Part shown: piece after piece, positions 1-8,441 of the stretch
Layout of the letters: each line of letters begins with the position of its first letter
How positions within the stretch are numbered: the first letter of the stretch is position 1
DNA from: Mediterraneibacter gnavus ATCC 29149
Lineage (GTDB): Bacteria > Bacillota > Clostridia > Lachnospirales > Lachnospiraceae
Assembly: GCF_008121495.1 (NCBI RefSeq)
Contig: NZ_CP043051.1
Coordinates: 3,224,688 to 3,288,687 of the forward strand
DNA length: 64,000 nt
Reading direction: 5' to 3'
The notes under the pieces: generated by a model
What the model was told of the DNA's origin: nothing
Database searches by the model: none
The model's input: the letters and a program-made list of their open reading frames with translations, nothing else
Position numbers and translations under genes: made by a program

Positions 1-681
1 TATTATGATATTTCACAAAGCATAGATTTTGAATATATTCGTATGCTGAAAGAATTAAATATGAGTATTGAAGAAATTGAAGCATATCGAAAAAATCCTA
101 CACCTGCCAACTTCTTAAAAATTGTGAATGAGAAAGAAAAAGAAATTGATAAGCAAATTCAAAAGCTGAAAGATATTAAAACTGTAATGCAAAGGAAGAA
201 AGCGAAAATCGCTTTTTGTGAAACTTTGCAAGAGCAGGAAATCAGAATTGAAGAATGCAAATCAGAAAGGCTTTTAGTCTATCCTTATGATTTCTCAAAA
301 GATGATATATCAGAAATTTTTTCCCACTTGAAAGATATATGGGGAATCGAACAAATACGCATGGGAATGGGAAGTCTTATTTCGCTTGATAATGTATATA
401 AGATGAACTTTGATAAATATGAGGGGATATATACGATTGCCTTGAACAAGAAGTCTGTTCCAAATAGTCTTATAAAACCAAAAGGAAAATATCTTTGCGG
501 TTATCAAAAGGGTACATGGGATAAATTGCCAGCACTGTATCAACAGATGTTGGATTATGCCAATAAAAATAATTTACAACTTACTGGCTACGCTTACGAA
601 GTTGGTTTGAACGATTTTGTAATTTCTGATGAAGCCGATTATATTACAAAAATTGTGATTAAGATTCAAGAAATCTCTTGA
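1..681 (+). CDS. MerR-family regulator with GyrI-like effector domain, 5' truncated by window edge
   Basis: The reading frame is open from base 1, and the codons before the first ATG (position 43) read YYDISQSIDFEYIRMLKELN. That is the end of a MerR winged-helix domain, so the true start lies outside the window. A helical linker rich in Lys and Glu (about residues 35-75 of the visible part) is the usual MerR dimerisation coiled coil. The remaining ~130 residues resemble a GyrI-like/BmrR-type small-molecule binding domain, with a YEVGLNDF segment near the end. The likely role is a ligand-responsive repressor/activator of a multidrug or stress gene. The ligand and target cannot be read from here. 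A shared palindromic terminator separates it from the convergent rnf operon. Confidence 0.8.
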   Translation, partial: YYDISQSIDFEYIRMLKELNMSIEEIEAYRKNPTPANFLKIVNEKEKEIDKQIQKLKDIKTVMQRKKAKIAFCETLQEQEIRIEECKSERLLVYPYDFSKDDISEIFSHLKDIWGIEQIRMGMGSLISLDNVYKMNFDKYEGIYTIALNKKSVPNSLIKPKGKYLCGYQKGTWDKLPALYQQMLDYANKNNLQLTGYAYEVGLNDFVISDEADYITKIVIKIQEIS

Positions 682-705
682 TTTTGCAGGTGGTAAAATA
701 TAACA

Positions 706-729
706 AAAACTCCCCGATCGGGGAGTTTT
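706..729. terminator. bidirectional intrinsic terminator
   Basis: This is a perfect 24-bp palindrome centred on GATC, with A4 at one end and T4 at the other and a GC-rich core (CTCCCC/GGGGAG). It lies between the convergent MerR-type gene and rnfB and can end transcription from both sides. Confidence 0.85.
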
Positions 730-741
730 ACATGATAAATC

Positions 742-1548
742 CTATTCTGCAGTCTGTCTCGGAATAATAATCTTTCTCGGACATTTTTCTGCACACACAC
801 CACAGTTTGTACATTTGTCTGCATCAATATGAGCCAGACCGTTCAACACAGTGATCGCACCGGCTTCACAGCTTCTCTCACAAAGCTTACATCCGATACA
901 GCCCACTTTACAGACGCTCATCAATGCCTTTCCCTTGTCATGGGAGCTGCATTGCACGAATGTCTTCTGCTTATATGGAATCAGCTCAATCAGCTTTTTC
1001 GGACAGGCTTCGATGCATTTTCCACATGCTTTACATGCTTCTTTGTCTACAACCGCAATCCCGTTCTCCACGTGAATGGCATCAAACGGACAGGTCTTCA
1101 CACAGCTTCCGAATCCAAGACATCCATAAGAACATCCTTTTTGTCCTCCGTCCTGCATCAGATTCGCCATCGTACAGTCTTTAATTCCGTAATATTCATA
1201 TACATTTGATGCATTCTCGCAGGTTCCGGCACATTTCACAAATGCAACCTTTCGTTCCTGACTTCCTGCGCTCTGTCCCATGATTGCTCCGATCTTCTCA
1301 GCGACAGGTGCGCCTCCGACCGGACATCCGCCAACTTCGGCTTCTCCCTTTACGATCGCAGCTGCAAGACCGGAACAGCCTGCATATCCACAGCCACCAC
1401 AGTTATTTCCCGGAAGCTCTGCCAGAATGGCTTCTTCTCTTTCATCTACTTCTACTGCAAACTTTTTGCCGGATACTCCAAGAAAGACGCCGATAAACAG
1501 TCCGGTTCCTCCGACAATCGCCGCAGCGATCAAAATTCCTGATATCAT
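742..1548 (-). CDS. rnfB: Rnf complex subunit B (ferredoxin-like iron-sulfur subunit)
   Basis: The 268-residue product is the electron-entry subunit of the Rnf ferredoxin:NAD+ oxidoreductase at the cytoplasmic membrane. The N-terminus (about residues 2-26) is one hydrophobic membrane segment. A Cys cluster follows (CGGCGYAGC near residues 50-58, CPVGG near 75), the RnfB-type Fe-S motif. The C-terminal half has several ferredoxin-type clusters (CVKTCPF, CKACGKCIEACPK, CIGCKLCERSC, CTNCGVCAEKCP). It is the last gene of rnfCDGEAB, the standard clostridial order, 14 bp after rnfA, and ends just before a strong terminator. The identification is firm. Whether the complex moves Na+ or H+ cannot be read from this subunit. 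Confidence 0.96.
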   Translation of the reverse strand: MISGILIAAAIVGGTGLFIGVFLGVSGKKFAVEVDEREEAILAELPGNNCGGCGYAGCSGLAAAIVKGEAEVGGCPVGGAPVAEKIGAIMGQSAGSQERKVAFVKCAGTCENASNVYEYYGIKDCTMANLMQDGGQKGCSYGCLGFGSCVKTCPFDAIHVENGIAVVDKEACKACGKCIEACPKKLIELIPYKQKTFVQCSSHDKGKALMSVCKVGCIGCKLCERSCEAGAITVLNGLAHIDADKCTNCGVCAEKCPRKIIIPRQTAE

Positions 1549-1562
1549 CTCTTATGTCCTCC

Positions 1563-2138
1563 TTAAATCAATCCCGAGAATCCGAAAAACGCAATCGCCA
1601 TCAATCCGGCTGTTACCAGCACGATCGGAGTTCCCTGAAAGGATTCCGGAACATCATTGTACTCGATTTTTTCACGGATTCCAGCCATCAGTACGATTGC
1701 AATCAGGAATCCGACTGCTGTTGCAACTCCGTTGACAACGCCCGCACCAATGCTATAAGATTTCTGCACATTTGTCAGTGCAACTCCGAGTACCGCACAG
1801 TTGGTTGTAATCAGAGGCAGGTAAACTCCCAGCGCCTGATACAGCGGCGGCATTGCTTTTTTCAGAAACATTTCTACAAACTGCACCAGTGCCGCAATAA
1901 CAAGGATAAACACAATCGTCTGCAGATATTCGAAATGCAGCGGCACTAAAATAAACTGGTAGATCAGCCCCGTTACAAACGAAGAAATCGTGATAACAAA
2001 GACAACGGCTCCTCCCATACCGGCTGCTGTTTTTACATTTTTTGATACTCCAAGGAATGGACAGATTCCAAGGAACTGGCTCAGTACAACGTTGTTTACA
2101 AGCGCTGAGCCAACTGCGATCAATAATAATTCTTTCAT
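1563..2138 (-). CDS. rnfA: Rnf complex subunit A (membrane subunit)
   Basis: The 191-residue protein is almost entirely hydrophobic, with about six membrane helices, matching RnfA/NqrE. The start MKELLLIAVGSALVNNVVLSQFLGICPFLG is typical of the family, including the Cys in LGICPFLG that co-ordinates the intramembrane Fe-S cluster shared with RnfE. A second conserved Cys lies in TTNCAVLG. It sits between rnfE and rnfB with 12-14 bp gaps and is clearly co-transcribed with them. With RnfE it forms the pseudo-symmetric core of the ion-translocating electron path. Confidence 0.96.
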   Translation of the reverse strand: MKELLLIAVGSALVNNVVLSQFLGICPFLGVSKNVKTAAGMGGAVVFVITISSFVTGLIYQFILVPLHFEYLQTIVFILVIAALVQFVEMFLKKAMPPLYQALGVYLPLITTNCAVLGVALTNVQKSYSIGAGVVNGVATAVGFLIAIVLMAGIREKIEYNDVPESFQGTPIVLVTAGLMAIAFFGFSGLI

Positions 2139-2150
2139 CGTCCGCTCCTC

Positions 2151-2834
2151 CTACTCTTTTGTTCCGGCGCTGCCACACCCTGCACAGGACGCGCATCCTC
2201 CGGCACATCCGTCATTATTGTTTACCGGTTTTCCTTTTTTCTGTGCACGGTTCTTAATCTTGTTCTGCAATGCTGTCAGACCCGCAAGAACAAAAAATGC
2301 ACCCGGTGCCAGAATAAAGATCGTAATCGGCTCATATGTATCCGGAAGTACCTGGAAATTAAAGATTTTTCCGGAACCGATCAGCTCTCTAACAATTCCG
2401 ATGGAAGTCAGGCCGGCTGTAAATCCAAGTCCCATTCCGATTCCGTCAAAAACAGACGGCAGTACCGGATTTTTGGATGCATAACTCTCGGCTCTTCCCA
2501 GAATGATACAGTTTACTACGATCAGAGGAATATAAAGTCCCAGTGAATCATACAGACTTGGAACAAACCCTTCCAGCAAAAACTGTACAATCGTTACAAA
2601 AGATGCCACAACAACGATAAATGCAGGCATACGTACGGAATCCGGAATGATCTTACGCAGCATGGAGATCAGCATATTGGACAGCACCAGTACTACGGTT
2701 GTAGAAAGTCCCATACCGATTCCGTTGATTGCAGAAGTCGTCACCGCAAGCGTCGGACACATTCCGAGCATCAGAACAAAGGTTGGATTTTCTTTGATCA
2801 GACCATTGTAAAGTCTCTCTGTACATCTATTCAT
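2151..2834 (-). CDS. rnfE: Rnf complex subunit E with Cys-rich tail
   Basis: The 227-residue integral membrane subunit is the inverted-topology partner of RnfA. Helices start at about residue 12. The conserved Cys motifs are LGMCPTLAV near the N-terminus and VVNCIILG near mid-protein, matching the RnfA pair that holds the buried [2Fe-2S] centre. It overlaps rnfG by 8 bp and precedes rnfA by 12 bp. An oddity is the soluble C-terminus after the last helix, a lysine-rich stretch followed by four closely spaced Cys (GCAGGCASCAGCGSAG). This is not needed for the core fold and looks like a metal or Fe-S ligand set. The family assignment is certain; the role of the tail is unknown. Confidence 0.95.
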   Translation of the reverse strand: MNRCTERLYNGLIKENPTFVLMLGMCPTLAVTTSAINGIGMGLSTTVVLVLSNMLISMLRKIIPDSVRMPAFIVVVASFVTIVQFLLEGFVPSLYDSLGLYIPLIVVNCIILGRAESYASKNPVLPSVFDGIGMGLGFTAGLTSIGIVRELIGSGKIFNFQVLPDTYEPITIFILAPGAFFVLAGLTALQNKIKNRAQKKGKPVNNNDGCAGGCASCAGCGSAGTKE

Positions 2835-3450
2835 TGATCATGCCTCCTAACTCATTCTGGAAAGTATTCTGAAAATATACCAGCGCGGAATCGACTGCAT
2901 TGGTCACAGCGTTGGTCGTGATCGTTGCACCACTGATGGCGTCAATCTTGTCATCACCCTTCTCGCCGTTTTTCGTATAGGTAAATTTCTCTACATTTTT
3001 ATCTTTGAACTGATCTTTAAACTCGCTCTCATCTGCTTTCATTCCAAGACCTGCGGTCTCACTGATCGAGAGCATCTCCACACCTTTTACAGTTCCGTCA
3101 TTTAAAATTCCGACAGATAAGCTCAAATCTCCGGCATATGCCTCATGAGAAGTTACAGAGATCACATATCCGATCACACTGCCGTTGTTATCCATTGCCT
3201 GCGCTACTTCTGTGATATCTGCATCATATCCTGCATCCTGAAGGATAGAAGCAGCTGATTGTTCGTCAAAATCTGCATATGCTTCGAAGGAATCCGCCTC
3301 CGGAAGCACTTTCTGGTATGCTGCCTGTTTATCCGCTTCTTTCGCTTTTGCGATCGGCGCTTTTGTCACCTCATAGACCAGTCCCAGAAGACATCCTGCC
3401 ACAAGGGTGATCACTGTCAGGATACATGTATTTTTTATCATCTTATTCAT
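2827..3450 (-). CDS. rnfG: Rnf complex subunit G (FMN-carrying subunit)
   Basis: The 207-residue protein has one N-terminal membrane anchor (about residues 8-28) and an extracytoplasmic FMN-binding domain. The covalent flavin attachment motif SGAT is at about residues 173-176, in the context DAISGATITTNAVT, so Thr176 should carry FMN through a phosphoester bond added by ApbE. The domain passes electrons between RnfD/RnfA-E and the rest of the complex. It overlaps rnfE by 8 bp and its start abuts the rnfD stop. No apbE gene is present in the window, so the flavinyltransferase must be encoded elsewhere. Confidence 0.95.
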   Translation of the reverse strand: MNKMIKNTCILTVITLVAGCLLGLVYEVTKAPIAKAKEADKQAAYQKVLPEADSFEAYADFDEQSAASILQDAGYDADITEVAQAMDNNGSVIGYVISVTSHEAYAGDLSLSVGILNDGTVKGVEMLSISETAGLGMKADESEFKDQFKDKNVEKFTYTKNGEKGDDKIDAISGATITTNAVTNAVDSALVYFQNTFQNELGGMINE

Positions 3451-4382
3451 TAGCGTTCCCCTCCTTTTCCAAATGGTCTTGGAAGAGTGATCTTTTCGAT
3501 CAGCGGTACCAAAAGGTTACTGATGATAATTGCATAGGAAACACCCTCTGCAGAACCTCCGAACAAACGGAAGATTCCGGTCAGAAGTCCAAGACAGACT
3601 CCGTATACAATCTGTCCGGTCTTTGTGATCGGAGAAGTCACATAATCGGTTGCCATAAACCATGCTCCCAGCATCAGTCCGCCTCCGCAGAGATGAGCGG
3701 TAATGTACTGCGGATCAAAGCCATGACCGCCGAACAGAGTGATAAAGATTACAAATGTTACGATATAAGTTCCCGGAATCCGAAGATCGATCACGCCCAT
3801 CAGGATCAAGAACATGGCACCGATCATAATCGCGATCACAGAAGTCTCTCCGATTGTTCCGCGGATATTTCCCATCATCATATCAAACGTATTCACAGCC
3901 TCACCGGCTCTTAAATTTGCCAGCGGTGTCGGTCCTGTCACTCCATCATATACAAAGTATGTCATTTTCCCTGTAAACGAGATTAAAAGAAAACAACGCG
4001 CTCCCAGTGCCGGGTTCATAAAATTCTGTCCAAGACCGCCGAACAGCTGCTTTACAACGATGATCGCAAACACAGAGCCAAGCGCTCCCATCCAGAGCGG
4101 CAATGTAGGCGGAAGGTTCAAGGCCAGTAACAGACCTGTCACAACCGCACTGAAATCCTGAATTGTCACAGGTTTGTGCATCAGTTTCTCATAAATATAT
4201 TCTGCGAGTACTGCGGAAGCTGTAGTCACCAGAACCAGAAGCCACGCATTCTCATGTCTGAAATTATAAATGCCAAAAAAAGTCGCAGGAAGCAGCGCGA
4301 TCACTACAAAAAGCATGATATTGCTGCTCTTCACTCGATCCCTTATATGCGGGGAAGGAGATACATTGAAGTTTGCACTCAC
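3450..4382 (-). CDS. rnfD: Rnf complex subunit D (membrane flavoprotein)
   Basis: The 310-residue membrane protein has about nine to ten helices and is homologous to NqrB. The N-terminus reads VSPSPHIRDRVKSSNIM, the usual RnfD start. The segment DGVTGPTPL (about residues 146-154) occupies the covalent FMN site, with Thr152 the probable attachment residue. The motif GQNFMNPALGARC is also family-typical. It lies between rnfC (18 bp) and rnfG (1-bp overlap) in the operon. With RnfG it forms the flavin relay, and it is thought to take part in ion translocation. Confidence 0.95.
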   Translation of the reverse strand: MSANFNVSPSPHIRDRVKSSNIMLFVVIALLPATFFGIYNFRHENAWLLVLVTTASAVLAEYIYEKLMHKPVTIQDFSAVVTGLLLALNLPPTLPLWMGALGSVFAIIVVKQLFGGLGQNFMNPALGARCFLLISFTGKMTYFVYDGVTGPTPLANLRAGEAVNTFDMMMGNIRGTIGETSVIAIMIGAMFLILMGVIDLRIPGTYIVTFVIFITLFGGHGFDPQYITAHLCGGGLMLGAWFMATDYVTSPITKTGQIVYGVCLGLLTGIFRLFGGSAEGVSYAIIISNLLVPLIEKITLPRPFGKGGER

Positions 4383-4400
4383 GATTTTGTCCTCACTTTC

Positions 4401-5717
4401 TTACTTTCTTTTGTTTGCCAGTGCAATCTTTCTCATAGAACCGATCGCCTGTTTTAGATTTCTTTTTGCCGGACAGACAAAACTGCAGGAACCACATTCC
4501 ACACATTCCAGTCCGTTCATCTTCACAAATCCTTCTTCGTTGTGACGCTCTGAAAGATCTGCCAGTCTGGAAGGAATGATCCTGCTCGGACATACTTCCA
4601 CACAACGTCCGCAGTTGATGCAGGCAGTCTCTTTTGCTTCTGCTGCCTCATCCTTTTGAAACGCCAGAATCGAAGAAGATGTCTTTGTCACCGGCGCATC
4701 CAGTGTGACCATGGCAAATCCCATCATCGGACCTCCTGAAATCAGTTTCTGAGGTTCTGTTATAAATCCTCCGGCGGCATCCACCAGTTCTCTGTGGTTC
4801 ATTCCGATTGGAACTCTAAAGTTTCCCGGATTCTGAATATCATCACCACTGACTGTGACTACACGCTCCATCAGAGGCTTTCCAAAACGTACCGCCTGAT
4901 TGATCGCGATCAGAGTCTCCACATTATCTACTATACATCCTGCATCTGCCGGCAACATTGCCGCATGAATGGCACGCTTTGTCGTGGCATAGATCAACTG
5001 ACGCTCTGCACCCTGCGGATATTTCGTCTCCAGTACTTTCACGCTCATACGGGATTTTCCGGCAATCGCCTCTTTTAATTTCTCTACGCAGTCTTTTTTA
5101 TTGTCCTCCACTGCAAAAATTCCTTCTGCATTCGGGAATAAAGACAGCACCACTTCCATTCCGCTGACAATCTCCCTTGTACATTCCATCATACGACGGT
5201 AATCTGCTGTAATATACGGCTCACATTCCGCACCGTTCGCAATGATGTACTCAATCTTATCGGCTTCCTTTGGAGAAAGCTTTACCTTTGTCGGGAATCC
5301 TGCACCACCCATTCCCACAACACCGGCTTCACTGATTCTCTCGATAATTTCTTCTTTTGTGAGTTCTTTCAGAGAAGTAATCGGGGTGTATTCCACTTCC
5401 TCATATGTACCATCGTTTTCCAGTACGATACAATTTACCTTACTTCCCGCCGGATTGTATCTCATTTCGATTGCTTTTACAGTTCCTGCCACGGATGCGT
5501 AAACCGGCGCAGATACAAATCCGCCTGCTTCCGCAATCTTCTGTCCTTTTAAGACATGGTCGCCTTTTTTCACCAATGGAACTGCAGGCGCACCGATATG
5601 CTGAGACAGCGGATACACCAGTTCACCCAGAGGCAAGAGCTCTTTGATCGGCTGATCTTTAGCAAGCGCTTTTCCGTCTTTTGGGTGGATTCCACCTTTA
5701 AATGTTAAAAGTCCCAT
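4401..5717 (-). CDS. rnfC: Rnf complex subunit C (NADH-binding Fe-S/FMN subunit)
   Basis: The 438-residue peripheral cytoplasmic subunit reduces NAD+ with electrons from ferredoxin. The N-terminus has the GGIHP start. A glycine-rich nucleotide/FMN motif GMGGAGFPTKVKL lies near residue 135. Two [4Fe-4S] motifs occur near the C-terminus (CINCGRCVEVCPSRI and CVECGSCSFVCPAKR). It is the first gene of the operon and starts 16 bp after an AAGGAAGG ribosome binding site. A TATAAT box about 40 bp upstream probably starts transcription of all six subunits, just after the rpsA terminator. Confidence 0.96.
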   Translation of the reverse strand: MGLLTFKGGIHPKDGKALAKDQPIKELLPLGELVYPLSQHIGAPAVPLVKKGDHVLKGQKIAEAGGFVSAPVYASVAGTVKAIEMRYNPAGSKVNCIVLENDGTYEEVEYTPITSLKELTKEEIIERISEAGVVGMGGAGFPTKVKLSPKEADKIEYIIANGAECEPYITADYRRMMECTREIVSGMEVVLSLFPNAEGIFAVEDNKKDCVEKLKEAIAGKSRMSVKVLETKYPQGAERQLIYATTKRAIHAAMLPADAGCIVDNVETLIAINQAVRFGKPLMERVVTVSGDDIQNPGNFRVPIGMNHRELVDAAGGFITEPQKLISGGPMMGFAMVTLDAPVTKTSSSILAFQKDEAAEAKETACINCGRCVEVCPSRIIPSRLADLSERHNEEGFVKMNGLECVECGSCSFVCPAKRNLKQAIGSMRKIALANKRK

Positions 5718-5754
5718 CTAATTTTCCTTCCTTTCTTTTGCTGCACTAGATTTT

Positions 5755-5783
5755 ATTATAGCAAAAAGTTCTTCGCAAAAAAA
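5755..5783 (-). promoter_or_regulatory. putative promoter of the rnf operon
   Basis: Read on the minus strand, a perfect -10 box TATAAT lies at 5755-5760, with a T-rich -35 region (TTTTTT, 5778-5783) 17 bp upstream. The weak -35 overlaps the T-tract of the rpsA terminator. The rnfC ATG is about 38 bp downstream of the -10 box. Confidence 0.55.
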
Positions 5784-5810
5784 GAGGCGAAGCCATTAAA
5801 CTCCACCTCT
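5777..5810 (-). terminator. intrinsic terminator of the cmk-ispH-rpsA operon
   Basis: The minus-strand RNA forms a 10-bp stem AGAGGTGGAG/CTTCGCCTCT (two G-U pairs) followed by T7. It lies 15 bp after the rpsA stop codon. Confidence 0.8.
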
Positions 5811-5824
5811 CTATGTGTTTCATT

Positions 5825-6901
5825 CTACTCTTCTGTTTCTTCAACAGTGTCTGGCTCAAGTGCTTTCATGCTCAGGCTGATCTTCTTCTCTGCTTCGTTC
5901 AGATCTACCACTTTTGCAGTGATTTCCTGTCCAATAGAAAGAACATCAGATGGTTTTTCTACATGTGCTCTTGAAATCTGAGAAACATGCAGTAATGCAT
6001 CTACTCCAGGCGCCAGTTCAACGAATGCACCAAAATCTGTCATACGTGCAACTTTTCCTGTAACCTCAGAACCAACTGCGAAGTCTTCAGCAGCGTGTGC
6101 CCATGGATTTGTCTCAGGGAATTTTAAGCTCAGTGCGATCTTTGTATCGTTGATGTCTTTCACAAGAACTTTTACCTGATCTCCAACCTGGAATACCTTC
6201 TTCGGATTCTCAACTCTTCCCCATGACATTTCAGAAATGTGAAGAAGTCCGTCTACTCCGCCAAGGTCGATAAATGCACCGAAATCTGTTACGTTCTTAA
6301 CAGTTCCTTCTACTGTATCTCCAACCTGCAGTTTTGCAAACAGTTCTTTCTGTTTTTCTGCTCTCTCTGCTACAAGAAGCTGTCTTCTGTCACCGATCAC
6401 GCGGTTTCTTCTTGGGTTGAATTCGCTGATCACAAACTCAATCTCCTGTCCTTCGTATTTGCTCAGATCTTTTTCATAAGAATCTGATACGAGGCTTGCC
6501 GGAATAAATACACGTGCACCTTCTACAGTTGCGCACAGTCCTCCGCCAAGGATCTGAGTTACTGTTGCTTTTAAAACTTCTTTGTTCTCGAATGCTTCGC
6601 GCAGTCTTTCGTTTCCTTTTTCTGCTGCGAGTCTCTTATATGTCAGTAACACCTGACCTTCTCCATCATTGACTTTCAATACTTTTACAGTCATAGAATC
6701 ACCAACAGAAACAACTGTTGTCAGGTCCAGAGACTGATCGTTGGAGTATTCACTCTTTGTGATGATACCGTCTGCTTTGTATCCGATATTCAGGATGATC
6801 TCATCTGGTTTCACATCAATTACAGTTCCCTCTACTACCTCTCCGTTGTGAATTGTTTTAAATGATTCTTCTAACATTTGTTCAAAAGATAATTCTGACA
6901 T
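5825..6901 (-). CDS. rpsA: 30S ribosomal protein S1-like RNA-binding protein (four S1 domains)
   Basis: The 358-residue protein is built of four S1/OB-fold repeats (about residues 18-87, 105-170, 190-258 and 275-345). The third and fourth contain the classic FGAFIDLGGVDGLLHISEM and FGAFVELAPGVDALLH cores. This short form is usual in Clostridia, where proteobacterial S1 has six repeats. The ATG at 6901 is chosen because AGGAGG lies 9 nt upstream (6911-6916). That Shine-Dalgarno sequence is inside the last codons of ispH, and the two genes overlap by 20 bp in different frames. In many Clostridia IspH and S1 are fused into one polypeptide; here they are separate but overlapping, which suggests coupled translation. 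The role is binding mRNA during initiation, or more general RNA binding. Confidence 0.9.
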   Translation of the reverse strand: MSELSFEQMLEESFKTIHNGEVVEGTVIDVKPDEIILNIGYKADGIITKSEYSNDQSLDLTTVVSVGDSMTVKVLKVNDGEGQVLLTYKRLAAEKGNERLREAFENKEVLKATVTQILGGGLCATVEGARVFIPASLVSDSYEKDLSKYEGQEIEFVISEFNPRRNRVIGDRRQLLVAERAEKQKELFAKLQVGDTVEGTVKNVTDFGAFIDLGGVDGLLHISEMSWGRVENPKKVFQVGDQVKVLVKDINDTKIALSLKFPETNPWAHAAEDFAVGSEVTGKVARMTDFGAFVELAPGVDALLHVSQISRAHVEKPSDVLSIGQEITAKVVDLNEAEKKISLSMKALEPDTVEETEE

Positions 6902-7736
6902 TATTTTGAACCTCCTCAATTATATTATTGGGCGTGGATGCCCCTGCTGTAATACCTACTGTTTCCACTGACCCTAATTGATTCAAATCCAAATCGTCAA
7001 GTGTCTGTATATAGTACGTATCCTTACATGCTCCCTTGCATATTTCAAATAACTTCTGGGTATTGGAACTATGTTTGTCACCAATCACTATCATAGCATC
7101 CACCTCTTCCGCAATGCTCCTGGCTTCCGTCTGGCGTTCCCTGGTCGCACCGCAGATTGTATTTAAAACACTTACATCATAACTCTTTTTCGAAATAATT
7201 TCAACTAAATCTTGAAATTTATTGTAATTAAATGTCGTTTGGGCGACAACACATACGGCTCTTGCCGAATCCAGTACAAGGGAAGCGGCATCTTCTTTTG
7301 TTTCCACCACAAAAACCTGTTCTCCTGCCCAGCCGCGGATTCCTTCCACCTCCGGATGCTTCGGATTCCCGATAATGACGATCTGTTTTCCGGCTGCACT
7401 TTCCCGGCTTACAATGCGATGGATCTTCTTCACAAATGGACAGGTTGCATCCACGATCTGGATCTTCTTTTTCTCCAGCTTCTCGTAGATATATTTTGCC
7501 ACTCCGTGAGAACGGATAATGACCGTTCCCTCTGTAAGCTGTTCCAGCTCCTGCTCCGTACGAAGGACGATCACGCCCTGATTTTCCAGATCTTTTACGA
7601 CTTCTTCATTGTGAATGATCGGTCCGTAAGTGTAGATTGGTGCTGCATCCGAATTTTTTGCCTGTTCATAAACTGTTTCTACCGCCCGTTTTACGCCGAA
7701 GCAAAAACCGGCAGTCTTTGCACGTTTTACATTCAT
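6882..7736 (-). CDS. ispH: 4-hydroxy-3-methylbut-2-enyl diphosphate reductase
   Basis: The 284-residue enzyme catalyses the last step of the MEP isoprenoid pathway, reducing HMBPP to IPP and DMAPP with a [4Fe-4S] cluster. The three cluster Cys are visible: AGFCFGVKRAV (residue 12), DATCPFVKKIH (near 95) and NTICGATRERQ (near 190). His residues in IHNEEV and RSHGV and the ASTPNN motif are also family-typical. The ATG at 7736 is used because GGAGG sits 6 nt upstream; a longer in-frame start exists but overlaps cmk. The gene lies between cmk and rpsA. Its stop is 20 bp inside rpsA. Confidence 0.95.
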   Translation of the reverse strand: MNVKRAKTAGFCFGVKRAVETVYEQAKNSDAAPIYTYGPIIHNEEVVKDLENQGVIVLRTEQELEQLTEGTVIIRSHGVAKYIYEKLEKKKIQIVDATCPFVKKIHRIVSRESAAGKQIVIIGNPKHPEVEGIRGWAGEQVFVVETKEDAASLVLDSARAVCVVAQTTFNYNKFQDLVEIISKKSYDVSVLNTICGATRERQTEARSIAEEVDAMIVIGDKHSSNTQKLFEICKGACKDTYYIQTLDDLDLNQLGSVETVGITAGASTPNNIIEEVQNNVRIIF

Positions 7737-7752
7737 CCTCTGCCTCCGCCAT

Positions 7753-8409
7753 TTATTTGCACTGTCTGCAGATGGCATGAACTACTTCCTCGATGCTCAT
7801 GTCAGAACTGTCTATCAAAATCGCATCCTCTGCCTGCTTTAAAGGCGCAGTTTCACGGCTCATGTCACGCTCATCCCGCTTCTTTATATCTTCAGCAATC
7901 TCCTCATAGCTGCAGGAAATCCCTTTTTCTGTCAGTTCTTTGTACCGTCGGTCTGCCCTTGTTTTTACACTGGCCGTCAGATAGATCTTGACATCTGCAT
8001 TTGGGAGGATATTGGTTCCGATATCTCTTCCGTCCATGATCACATCCGCTTCTTTGGCCAGGTTTCTCTGCAGGTCCAGAAGCCTTGCACGTACCTCCCG
8101 AACTGCAGAACTGACAGAAGCCATATTTCCGACTGCTTCCTCGCGGAGTCTGTCTGTGACATTGGATCCGTTTAAATAAACCTGCTGGATCCCGTCCTCA
8201 TAACAGATGCTCACATCCGCATTTTGTGCCGCAAGACGGATTTTTTCTGTATCCTGCGGGGAAATCCCCTCCTGCAGAAAATAAACCGCCATTGCCCGGT
8301 ACATCGCTCCGGTATCTACGTAAATATATCCTTTTTCTTTTGCGACCAGCTTCGCAATGGTACTTTTCCCTGCTCCTGCCGGTCCGTCAATCGCCACATT
8401 ATATCCCAT
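7753..8409 (-). CDS. cmk: cytidylate kinase
   Basis: The 218-residue protein phosphorylates CMP and dCMP with ATP. The P-loop GPAGAGKST is at residues 9-17. The CMP-binding DTGAMYRA follows near residue 31, with DGRDIGTNILP near 125 and the lid RRYKEL/RDERDMSRETAPL later. The length matches the single-domain bacterial family. It is the first gene of a cmk-ispH-rpsA operon, 16 bp upstream of ispH, a widespread clostridial arrangement. Confidence 0.95.
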   Translation of the reverse strand: MGYNVAIDGPAGAGKSTIAKLVAKEKGYIYVDTGAMYRAMAVYFLQEGISPQDTEKIRLAAQNADVSICYEDGIQQVYLNGSNVTDRLREEAVGNMASVSSAVREVRARLLDLQRNLAKEADVIMDGRDIGTNILPNADVKIYLTASVKTRADRRYKELTEKGISCSYEEIAEDIKKRDERDMSRETAPLKQAEDAILIDSSDMSIEEVVHAICRQCK

Positions 8410-8441
8410 ATTGCTTCTCCTTTTCTTTCCTGCTCTATTCG

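Noticed and set aside
6882..6919. Programmed frameshift producing an IspH-S1 fusion
   Set aside because: No slippery heptamer was seen, and rpsA has its own AGGAGG at proper spacing, so coupled separate translation is simpler.
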